A DNA stretch of 8,126 nt, taken from positions 1-8,126 of the forward strand of contig JAJZSS010000042.1 in the NCBI GenBank assembly GCA_021849525.1, in the 5' to 3' direction. This document shows positions 1 to 6,390 of the stretch, in pieces. Each line of letters opens with the position of its first letter. Positions within the stretch are counted from its first letter, which is position 1. The DNA is from Chloroflexota bacterium. GTDB lineage: Bacteria > Chloroflexota > Anaerolineae > Anaerolineales > UBA4823. A model generated the notes under the pieces. The model was not told where the DNA came from and searched no databases. It worked only from the letters and a program-made list of their open reading frames with translations. Made by a program: the position numbers and the translations under genes.

Positions 1-2231
1 GGGTTGCCATTATTGTCCAGGATCACCCCGGTGCGCAGGGCTAACGTATCCCCGACGGCGTATTCCATGGGTGGAAGTACCTCGGGAGTGCCGGTGCCAG
101 GGATTGTATCGGTTTGGGGTGTATCCAGCATCACCTGCAGGATCTGGGCTGCATCCGGGAATAAAGCCGTATTTAGATCGTAGACTCCTGGCACTGTGAT
201 GGGCAGAGCGCCGGTAGCCCGGATTTCCCGAAATAACAGGTAACTTGCCATGTCAAGAAAAGCGGGGGCTTTGCTGTACAGGGCATAATACGCCGTCAGC
301 TTGGTAATATTGGTGGCGTCCAGGTAAAACGGGGCATTGAATGCGAAGACGATCAGCCGTTTTTGTTGGAACAGATCGGGGCGTTGGGAGAGGAACTGGC
401 TCAAAATCTGGTAGGCAGGATATTGAGATGTGTTGTCCTGCAGGGAAACCACAATCCAATGGGCACGACTCAAATCGACGTCCATCTGGGTGGTCCTTGG
501 CTCACCCGCCAGCATGGTCTGCAGGTCGCTGATGGAATAGGATGTCAGGTAGGCTGGCGTGATCTGTCCGCCGCCGGCTGTGCCATAGCGGCGGATGATG
601 ACCTCTTCCAGGGCATTCACCGGGAGGGTATCAAAAGGCGCGCAGCTGCTGCACTGCTGGGCCGGCCGGGTGTCGGTGATAAACACCATGCGATCGTTGC
701 GGTTAGGAGCGTCGGGCAGTAAATCGTCCAGCTCTTGCGAAGAGGGGCTGATCAGTGTGGCTGCTTCGCGGGCTACGTCGAAGACCACCGAATTGCGTTT
801 TCCGATATTCGCCAGATTGTCTGCCCTCGCCAGGGTCTGGCTGAGAGTGAAATCGCCATATAATTTCAATTTCAGGGTCAGAATATCCAAAACCGATTGG
901 TCAACCCGTTGGGCAAATGCCGGGTCCTCACGATACTTGTCGACAAAAAATTGCAGGGTCTGGACCGTAGCTTCGGCGGTTTCGGGGAATTCGCCAGAGG
1001 TGAAATCGGCTACATACAGCAGATCATTACCGGCCAGAAAAGCATTTAATGCCACTCGCCGGGCATCGAATGTCTGGCTGGTCAGCTCATAGAACCGCCG
1101 TACAGCCTGGCTGCCCAGGTTATCGCTGATCATCAAGCCGCCATTCGAGCGCCAGGTGGAGATCGCCGGGAGCTGCATCAGCAGGTTGAACGCCTGCGGA
1201 TCAAAACTGACGGGGCGGGTTGTTGCCCGGATATTGCCCTGGAATCCCTGGTAGCGGATGTGAGAGACGAGCAGTGCGTCCACGGTGGCATCTGATGTCG
1301 GTGCATTTCCAGTTACAGCATAGAAAGGCGCCAGCTCGAAACCTTTGAGCTGCTCGAGTGACTTGCGTACGGTGGGGACTTCTTCCTCCGGTAAGCGGTC
1401 CGAGCCGCCATGCCCCGGGAAGTGGGTGGCTGCTACCGCCACCCGCCCTTCGCTGCTGGTGTGAATGCCGGCGATGTAAGCCTTACCCATCTCGGAGACC
1501 CAGAACGGATCGCCACCGAACGTGCGCGTCCCCAGGTTATTTTTGCCTTCGGAATAGGTATTTTCCAGGACATCCAGCGATGGGCCGATGAGCAGGTTGA
1601 TGCCCAGGCTTTGCAGCTCCGAGCCGACGATTTTTCCGACCTCGCCTGCCAGACCGGGATTCCAGGTAGCGCCCATGGCCATGAGATTCGGCAGCCCGGT
1701 GACCCCGTTTAAGATCTGGTCATATGGGTAGCCATCGCCTTCCTGTTTGATGCCCACGAACATGGGTACGAAGGGTGGAGTGTAGCTGGCGCCGCTCACC
1801 GGATCAGTCCGGGTTTGTTGGGCAACGGCCCACTGGTTGGATTGTAATTGGCGGGTGATCGCCTGAGTCTGGTTCAGGACGTTCTCGCCAGCGACGAAAT
1901 TGTCGTTTTCGGCCTGTAAAATCACGCCACCCACGTAATGCTCATTGATCCAGTTGTAGATCTCAGAATCCGGACCGGCATCTGTGCCTTTGAAGGAGAC
2001 TAAAAAGAGCTGCCCGATGCGTTGTTCAGGCTGCATCCGTTCCAGGATGGCGGCGGCCTGCTCGCTGGGGCTGGTCGTCTGAGAGTTGGGAGCAGCCCGA
2101 GCGTCCAGGGTCGGAGCGCAAATCGAGAGCAGCAGGCTGAATAACGCCAGGCAGGCAGCCAGGCGCGCCAACCCTGGCGGCTTCCCGGATAGCTTTGCGG
2201 TGGAAACAGGCAGACGGTTAACCTTATGCAA
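1..2231 (-). CDS. Exported glycoside hydrolase family 3 (beta-N-acetylhexosaminidase-like) protein, 3' end beyond window
   Basis: The frame is open for 743 codons and leaves the window at base 1, so the C-terminus is missing. A basic N-terminus and a hydrophobic run at about residues 21-40 look like a Sec signal peptide, with possible cleavage near ARA-AP (about 45-47); the Cys in LLSIC does not make a proper lipobox. The GH3 catalytic barrel spans about 60-420: GPSLDV (216-221), LGTRTFGGDP (233-242), THFPGHGG (269-276), and the SDNL nucleophile motif with Asp370. NagZ enzymes have an Asp-Ser-His dyad soon after HFPGHG; here the stretch reads SDRLPEEEVP, so the general acid/base is not conserved. 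The DQEGGRV-type motif is also altered (KQEGDGY, 162-168). Residues 430-715 resemble the Rossmann-like GH3 C-domain and include a CSSC pair (527-530); from about 725 (VGDTLALRTGVILDNNG) an Ig-like domain seems to begin. The start is TTG at 2229-2231, directly after the upstream stop, with AAGGTGG 5 bases before it; TTG at 2169-2171 is an alternative. Fold and export are fairly sure, the substrate is not. Confidence 0.85.
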   Translation of the reverse strand, partial: MHKVNRLPVSTAKLSGKPPGLARLAACLALFSLLLSICAPTLDARAAPNSQTTSPSEQAAAILERMQPEQRIGQLFLVSFKGTDAGPDSEIYNWINEHYVGGVILQAENDNFVAGENVLNQTQAITRQLQSNQWAVAQQTRTDPVSGASYTPPFVPMFVGIKQEGDGYPYDQILNGVTGLPNLMAMGATWNPGLAGEVGKIVGSELQSLGINLLIGPSLDVLENTYSEGKNNLGTRTFGGDPFWVSEMGKAYIAGIHTSSEGRVAVAATHFPGHGGSDRLPEEEVPTVRKSLEQLKGFELAPFYAVTGNAPTSDATVDALLVSHIRYQGFQGNIRATTRPVSFDPQAFNLLMQLPAISTWRSNGGLMISDNLGSQAVRRFYELTSQTFDARRVALNAFLAGNDLLYVADFTSGEFPETAEATVQTLQFFVDKYREDPAFAQRVDQSVLDILTLKLKLYGDFTLSQTLARADNLANIGKRNSVVFDVAREAATLISPSSQELDDLLPDAPNRNDRMVFITDTRPAQQCSSCAPFDTLPVNALEEVIIRRYGTAGGGQITPAYLTSYSISDLQTMLAGEPRTTQMDVDLSRAHWIVVSLQDNTSQYPAYQILSQFLSQRPDLFQQKRLIVFAFNAPFYLDATNITKLTAYYALYSKAPAFLDMASYLLFREIRATGALPITVPGVYDLNTALFPDAAQILQVMLDTPQTDTIPGTGTPEVLPPMEYAVGDTLALRTGVILDNNGN

Positions 2232-3074
2232 TCAGACCACCTTCGCTGGCTCGGATTGCATTTCAGTCCGGATTATTTGATGTAATAATTCCCGCCGCGA
2301 GCCGCCGCTCATACCTTCCAGGCTGCGGATATTAAGCGGATCGATTTCCTCGTACAGCAAACGCAGCTCTTCCGGGCTGGGGGGCGGCGTCTCGTGCAGA
2401 TCGGGGTGGATTTCCAGCTCAAAGCCGGTGCGGGCCTGCAGGCGGGTCAGCTCTACCCCCGGATGGATGCTCACCAGGCGCATCCGTTCGTGGGCGAAGT
2501 CAAAGACGCCCAGGTCCGAGATCAGGTAGCGCGGCCCGGAGCCACGGGTGCGAGCGGGGTTGTAGCCCATCCCGGAGAGGAAATCCAGCTGGGGCACAAA
2601 AGTCACCCGCGAATGGCGCGGCACGTATAGATAAATGTCGTCGATAAAAGTCGTCACATCCGGAATGCCACCGGTTCCCGGCATGCGCAGGCGCGGCTGG
2701 CGATAGTTCTGCCCGATGGCAATATTATTGAAGTTGCCCGCGGAGTCGATTTGAGCAGGCCGGAAGAACTCTTTGGGGCGCAGAGTGGGCAGCACATCTG
2801 CCGCGGCGCGCACAAAGCCCACGCTGGTCAGGGCGCGATCCAGCCACAAGTTTTCGATCCACAACAAGCCCAGCGGCGCCGGGGTCCGGCAAATCCCCTG
2901 CCCGATCGCCGAGGCGAAATAAAGATTTGGGGCATGGGTAGCCCGCGCCAGTAAGTAGCCTGCTGTAACCAGTGGTGTCGCCAGGCCCTGGGCTACTACC
3001 TCACCGTCTTCGATCAGGCGGGAGATGCAAACAACCATTAAGTCATCGGGTGTGTAATCCATGGGTTTTACCAT
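2232..3074 (-). CDS. Class I CoA-transferase beta-type subunit (glutaconate CoA-transferase GctB / IpdB-like)
   Basis: This 280-residue protein has the family I CoA-transferase beta fold signature: DYTPDDLM near the N-terminus, an EVVAQGLATPLVTAGYLLAR segment (25-44), and a C-terminal GPRYLISDLGVFDF plus SIHPGVEL, both typical of GctB-type subunits. Known relatives work as alpha/beta complexes that move CoA between acids (glutaconate, 3-oxoacids) or, in IpdAB, hydrolyse a ring during steroid breakdown. In GctB the catalytic Glu lies in an ESG motif; the aligned segment here is SAIG (55-58), with Ala56 at the Glu position, so ordinary transferase chemistry by this subunit is doubtful. An IpdB-like hydrolase role or a divergent transferase is possible. 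No alpha subunit is present: the upstream neighbour is a PLP enzyme 21 bases away. Met1 (3074) and Met5 (3062) are both possible starts and neither has a strong ribosome binding site. The stop abuts the GH3 start. Family assignment is good; the reaction is unknown. Confidence 0.8.
   Translation of the reverse strand: MVKPMDYTPDDLMVVCISRLIEDGEVVAQGLATPLVTAGYLLARATHAPNLYFASAIGQGICRTPAPLGLLWIENLWLDRALTSVGFVRAAADVLPTLRPKEFFRPAQIDSAGNFNNIAIGQNYRQPRLRMPGTGGIPDVTTFIDDIYLYVPRHSRVTFVPQLDFLSGMGYNPARTRGSGPRYLISDLGVFDFAHERMRLVSIHPGVELTRLQARTGFELEIHPDLHETPPPSPEELRLLYEEIDPLNIRSLEGMSGGSRRELLHQIIRTEMQSEPAKVV
2237..2243 (-). promoter_or_regulatory. Ribosome binding site for the GH3 gene (TTG start)
   Basis: AAGGTGG on the minus strand lies inside the last codons of the CoA-transferase-like gene, 5 bases before the TTG at 2229-2231. 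No ATG or GTG lies in frame near the beginning of the GH3 frame, so this site decides the start call. The arrangement suggests reinitiation by ribosomes that finish the upstream gene. Confidence 0.55.
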
Positions 3075-3095
3075 TCACCAGCAATTAAAAATATA

Positions 3096-4097
3096 TTATT
3101 CCAGGTGCGCAGACCGGTCGAGCAGAGCCTGGTGGAGCTCCGGCTGGATATTTCCACCGGTCAGAACGACAACTGCCGGGCGGGCAGAAATCCGCTGTTC
3201 CAGCACCGCTGCCAGGGCGACGGCTGCCGAGCCCTCAATTCGCTCGTGATAACGCTCCCAGGCATAGGCGATGGCGTGCTCAATCTCGGCTTCCTCGACC
3301 AAGACGATCTCATTCACAAACTTATGCACCAGAGGAATGGTTAGGGATTGGGCTTCCACCGGCCCGGATAATCCGTCTGCCAGGCTGTCCAGCTCAACCA
3401 CGCCGGCCTGGCTTCCCTGGGTGAACAGTGCGTGCATGAACGGCGAGGCAGTCGATTGTACCCCAATCAGGCGCGGTTTTCGGACTGGCTGGGAGCTTTC
3501 GTCTGCTTCAATCGCTGTTCCGTCAGCCGGGAAGAACGCCTCCAGGGCTGCTCCCATGCCTGAAATTAACCCCCCTCCACCGACCGGGACGACCCAGGTC
3601 GATTCGGGTAAATTTGCCAGCTCTTGCAGTAATTCCAATCCCAGGGTGCCTTGCCCGGCAATGACCTGCCCATCATTATACGGTGATATCCAGACCGCCT
3701 CGTGTTCGGCGGCATAATCGATCCCGGCTGCCTCAGCCTCTCCATAGCCGCCGTGAACCAGGTGAACGGTGGCGCCCAGGGCGCGCATGGCTTCCAATTT
3801 GGTTGGTGTGGCATCCTCGGAGGCGAATATATCGGCCTGCGCTCCCACCAGCTGGGCTGCCAGCGCTACCCCCTGCCCGTGATTCCCGGCGGATGCCGCT
3901 ACCAGCCCGCGCTCGATCTCCCAGGGCTGGAGATTCAAGACTTTATTCAACGCTCCGCGGGCTTTGAATGAACCGGTCACCTGGTGATTTTCCCACTTCA
4001 AAAATAAGTCGTTATTCGGATCGTAGGAGAGAGGTGTGGCGCGGATGTGCGGAGCGATCCGCTCGGCAGCCTCTTCCAACCAGGTATAGGGGATCAT
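3096..4097 (-). CDS. PLP-dependent threonine/serine dehydratase-like enzyme (fold type II)
   Basis: The 333-residue protein matches the tryptophan synthase beta / threonine dehydratase fold. VTGSFKARGA (40-49) carries the PLP-binding Lys45, SAGNHGQG (68-75) is the substrate loop, GGGGLISG (172-179) holds the PLP phosphate, and TGGN near the C-terminus places a Thr near the pyridine nitrogen, as in dehydratases and serine racemases. Members deaminate L-threonine or L-serine to 2-oxobutyrate or pyruvate plus ammonia, or racemise serine. There is no C-terminal ACT domain, so isoleucine feedback control of the biosynthetic IlvA type is not expected. A stretch rich in acidic and small residues after the GGGG loop (roughly 190-205, PADGTAIEADESSQP) looks like an insertion. 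I start the gene at the ATG at 4095-4097 because AAAGGAG lies 8 bases upstream; the frame stays open to an ATG at 4391, but that part lies inside the preceding gene and has no family similarity. It follows the phosphodiesterase by 20 bases. Family is firm; substrate is inferred. Confidence 0.9.
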   Translation of the reverse strand: MIPYTWLEEAAERIAPHIRATPLSYDPNNDLFLKWENHQVTGSFKARGALNKVLNLQPWEIERGLVAASAGNHGQGVALAAQLVGAQADIFASEDATPTKLEAMRALGATVHLVHGGYGEAEAAGIDYAAEHEAVWISPYNDGQVIAGQGTLGLELLQELANLPESTWVVPVGGGGLISGMGAALEAFFPADGTAIEADESSQPVRKPRLIGVQSTASPFMHALFTQGSQAGVVELDSLADGLSGPVEAQSLTIPLVHKFVNEIVLVEEAEIEHAIAYAWERYHERIEGSAAVALAAVLEQRISARPAVVVLTGGNIQPELHQALLDRSAHLE

Positions 4098-4105
4098 CGA
4101 AGCTA

Positions 4106-4112
4106 CTCCTTT
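4106..4112 (-). promoter_or_regulatory. Ribosome binding site that fixes the dehydratase start
   Basis: AAAGGAG on the minus strand sits 8 bases before the ATG at 4095-4097, in the 20-base gap after the phosphodiesterase stop (4118-4120). It supports the short start over the ATG at 4389-4391 in the same open frame. Confidence 0.75.
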
Positions 4113-4117
4113 CGAGC

Positions 4118-4873
4118 TCAGGTATGCTGGGCAGCCAAAACTTTTAATGCCAGGGGAGGATCGTTGGTGATGATTCCATCGACCCCGGCCTCCCGGAGCT
4201 GCCTGATCTGAGCCTCCTGGTCCACCGTCCAGACATTCACCTGCTGACCGCGCTGGTGAGTTGCCTGGATCAGCCGGGGGGTGGTATCCTGGACTTCCGG
4301 GTGCAGTGCCTGGTACTGGATCAAGCGTCCGATCCAGGAGCGCGCCCAGGCGCCCGATCTGCCAGCTAAAGCCAGCAGGCCGATGGGACATTCAGGCAGC
4401 AGTCGCCGGATGCGCAGCAATGCGATCGGGTTGAAAGAAGAAAACAGGACTCCATTTTCAAGCTTATGCTGGCGAATGATCTCGGCGACCTGCGCCGGCA
4501 GCGAGTCCCACGGGGATGCGTAGTTTTTAAGCTCGATATTGATGTACACCCGCCCTCCTAGCACTTCGCATACTTCATCGAGGGTGGGGATGGGCTCGCC
4601 CCGGAAAGCAAAATCAAAGTAACTGCCAGCGTCTAGTTTTTTCAGCTCCGCCAGGGGTAACTCCTTGACGTTGCCCTGACCGTCGGTTGTCCGGTCCACG
4701 GTTGCATCGTGGATCACAACGACCGCCTGATCCAGGGTGAGCATGGCATCCAGCTCGATCGCTGGCGCTCCCTGGCGGGCAGCCAGCTCGAAAGCCGCCA
4801 GGGTGTTTTCGGGGGCATAATGGCTGGCGCCGCGGTGCGCATAAACGACGGGAGCTGGCAGCTGGCTGAGCAT
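4118..4873 (-). CDS. Glycerophosphodiester phosphodiesterase (GDPD family, UgpQ-like)
   Basis: This 251-residue protein, of normal length for cytosolic bacterial GDPD enzymes, hydrolyses glycerophosphodiesters such as glycerophosphocholine or glycerophosphoethanolamine to glycerol-3-phosphate and the alcohol. The TIM-barrel active site is complete: HRG at 13-15 (His13), the APENT loop (20-24), the ELD pair Glu40 and Asp42, His55 in IHDATVDRTT, and Glu114/Lys116 in INIELK. The C-terminal NVWTVD and GVDGIITNDP motifs are the usual end of the barrel. There is no signal peptide or membrane segment, so it should act in the cytoplasm on headgroups from phospholipid turnover or uptake. Its ATG overlaps the stop of the ATPase gene by one base (TAATG), which implies translational coupling. 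The precise substrate cannot be read from sequence. Confidence 0.93.
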   Translation of the reverse strand: MLSQLPAPVVYAHRGASHYAPENTLAAFELAARQGAPAIELDAMLTLDQAVVVIHDATVDRTTDGQGNVKELPLAELKKLDAGSYFDFAFRGEPIPTLDEVCEVLGGRVYINIELKNYASPWDSLPAQVAEIIRQHKLENGVLFSSFNPIALLRIRRLLPECPIGLLALAGRSGAWARSWIGRLIQYQALHPEVQDTTPRLIQATHQRGQQVNVWTVDQEAQIRQLREAGVDGIITNDPPLALKVLAAQHT

Positions 4874-6222
4874 TACAGGTCCACGAAATAGGATTCAGCT
4901 GCCCGGTCGATAATTTCTTTGCTCATCACCGGCTCCAGGTTCATATATTGGGTGACATCCAGCATCTGGTCGCACAGGTCGCGGGGATGATTGGCGCGTG
5001 GTTTACGCCCGCGCTTGATGTACCACTCCTGGATCAGGTACGCCAGCGCCTGATCGTTGAACTCGATGCCGCGGTCTATGGCTACCCGGCGGAAGATCTC
5101 GCGGTAAGAATCAAGGGTGGGATCGGTGATTTCGATCTTGTGGCGCAGGCGGCGCAAGAAGGCTTCATCAACCAGGTCCTTGGGAGGCAGGTTGGTGGAA
5201 AAGATGACCAGGACATCAAAGGGCACTTCCAGCTTGCGCCCGGTGTGCAGGGTCAGGTAGTCGATGCGGCTTTCCAACGGCACGATCCAGCGGTTTAGCA
5301 GGTCTCGCGGGCGTACCAGCTGGCGCCCGAAATCATCGATCAGCAGGATTCCCCCGTTGGCCTTTACCTGGAAAGGTGCCTCATAATATTTATTGATATC
5401 GTCAAAAACCAGGTCCAGACCTGCCAGAGTCAGCTCTCCCCCCGTGGTGACAAATGGGCGCTTGATTCGCACCCAGCGTGGGTCGCGGCGCACGGGGCCG
5501 CGTAAAGAGCTGGTACTGCGGGAGAATTCGGGTTCTGGTTCGCGTGCCAGGCGGTGGTTTACCGTGTCATATAACTTGACAACCTGCCCGTCGATGTAAA
5601 TGGCGTAGGGGATCCACATGCTTTCGCTCAAGACAATGTTACCGATTGCTTTGGCGATGGTGGTCTTTCCATTGCCGGGTGGGCCGTAAAAGAACACCGA
5701 GGTGCCCGAATTCATGGCTGGCCCAATCCGCTGGATGATCTTTTCACTTAAAACCATCTCGCTCAGCGCCTGTTTGAGCTGGCTGGAGGTGATGGTTTTG
5801 CGCTTACGGCTTTGCCGGCGCACAGATTCATTATACATTTCCAGCGGTACGGGAGCCGGCCCGGCATACTGGCTGCGATCAAGGGCTTCACGTGCCCGCT
5901 GGATACCCAGCCCGGTGATCGCATACTGGTAGGCGCCCTCTCCCAGCCCACCCTGTTGGGCCGAGCGGACTTCAATGAATTTCTCGCGTTTCAAGGATTC
6001 CAGCACCAGGTCGATAACCCCGTTGAAAGGCAGGGCGATCTCCTCCGCGACCTTAAAACCAGACAGATAGCCCTGAAAATAGATGATCTTCAATGCCAGG
6101 TCTTGCAGCCATAGCTGTGAGAGCCCTGTATCCTCGATGCTGGAAATCAGCAGTGGTTGGTATGCCCAACCAGAGGACTGGGGACCAGTAATTTCGTTGA
6201 TCATAGCAGGCTCTGAATTCAT
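4873..6222 (-). CDS. AAA+ family ATPase with N-terminal winged-helix-like domain, function unknown
   Basis: The 449-residue protein has two parts. Residues about 36-115 (LALKIIYFQGYLSG onward, then a short two-stranded segment around 82-103) look like a winged helix. The AAA+ module begins near 145: Walker A GPPGNGKT (180-187), Walker B ILLIDDFG (292-299), sensor 1 FSTN (341-344), and a likely arginine finger in FLRRLRHK (355-362). Walker B ends in Asp-Asp rather than the usual Asp-Glu. About 100 residues separate Walker A and B, with a basic stretch (RREPRW-like, 241-255) that could be an inserted loop. I recognise this as a conserved family seen in several bacterial phyla, but I know of no established function. 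There is no signal peptide or membrane segment, so a cytoplasmic ATPase that remodels a protein or nucleic acid partner is the safe reading. GGGAG lies 7 bases before the ATG at 6222 and supports it over Met7. It is the first gene of the cluster, behind an extended -10 promoter. Confidence 0.85.
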   Translation of the reverse strand: MNSEPAMINEITGPQSSGWAYQPLLISSIEDTGLSQLWLQDLALKIIYFQGYLSGFKVAEEIALPFNGVIDLVLESLKREKFIEVRSAQQGGLGEGAYQYAITGLGIQRAREALDRSQYAGPAPVPLEMYNESVRRQSRKRKTITSSQLKQALSEMVLSEKIIQRIGPAMNSGTSVFFYGPPGNGKTTIAKAIGNIVLSESMWIPYAIYIDGQVVKLYDTVNHRLAREPEPEFSRSTSSLRGPVRRDPRWVRIKRPFVTTGGELTLAGLDLVFDDINKYYEAPFQVKANGGILLIDDFGRQLVRPRDLLNRWIVPLESRIDYLTLHTGRKLEVPFDVLVIFSTNLPPKDLVDEAFLRRLRHKIEITDPTLDSYREIFRRVAIDRGIEFNDQALAYLIQEWYIKRGRKPRANHPRDLCDQMLDVTQYMNLEPVMSKEIIDRAAESYFVDL

Positions 6223-6229
6223 TGGCCGA

Positions 6230-6234
6230 CTCCC
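6230..6234 (-). promoter_or_regulatory. Ribosome binding site of the AAA+ ATPase gene
   Basis: GGGAG on the minus strand with a 7-base spacer before the ATG at 6220-6222. It supports this ATG rather than the second in-frame ATG 18 bases further in. Confidence 0.6.
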
Positions 6235-6273
6235 TGATGAACGGTTTTCGGGTCGATAACGCTTTCCAGGAAA

Positions 6274-6282
6274 ATTATAGCA
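6274..6282 (-). promoter_or_regulatory. Extended -10 promoter for the minus-strand cluster
   Basis: The minus strand reads TGCTATAAT: a perfect TATAAT preceded by the TGn extension. The hexamer 17 bases upstream is TCAAGC, a poor -35, which is common for extended -10 promoters. Transcription would start near 6267 and leave a leader of about 45 bases before the ATPase ATG. Confidence 0.6.
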
Positions 6283-6285
6283 TGT

Positions 6286-6307
6286 GCTTAAGTCAGGCTT
6301 GAGCCAG
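6286..6307. repeat. Tandem 11-base direct repeat over the -35 region
   Basis: GCTTAAGTCAG (6286-6296) is followed at once by GCTTGAGCCAG (6297-6307), matching at 9 of 11 positions. The period is about one helical turn, and the pair covers the weak -35 of the cluster promoter. It may be an operator or activator site; two short copies could also arise by chance. Confidence 0.4.
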
Positions 6308-6328
6308 ACTCTTATTAATTCGATTCTA

Positions 6329-6356
6329 TTCCAATTCCCACAATTTAGGCTAAAAT
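6329..6356 (+). promoter_or_regulatory. Candidate promoter of the glycosyltransferase gene
   Basis: TAAAAT at 6351-6356 is a reasonable -10, with TTCCAA at 6329-6334 as a weak -35 at a 16-base spacing. A start near 6363 would give a leader of about 28 bases. The region is AT-rich compared with its surroundings and lies between divergent genes. Confidence 0.35.
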
Positions 6357-6390
6357 TGCATATCTCAAATCAGAGGGTGATGCAGACGCA

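Noticed and set aside
595..1092. Plus-strand open frame of 165 codons
   Set aside because: It is antisense to the GH3 gene, has low-complexity Ser/Arg-rich translation and no recognisable motif; the minus-strand frame explains the region.
2110..2125. Possible lipobox (LLSIC) making the GH3 protein a lipoprotein
   Set aside because: The residue before Cys is Ile rather than Gly, Ala or Ser, so a type I signal peptide is the better reading.
3075..3100. Internal promoter in the AT-rich gap before the CoA-transferase-like gene
   Set aside because: TAATAT-like hexamers occur by AT-richness, but no -35 match lies at a suitable distance in the upstream gene.
4098..4391. N-terminal extension of the dehydratase frame up to an ATG at 4391
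   Set aside because: It lies inside the phosphodiesterase gene, its translation has no family similarity, and a strong ribosome binding site marks the ATG at 4095-4097.
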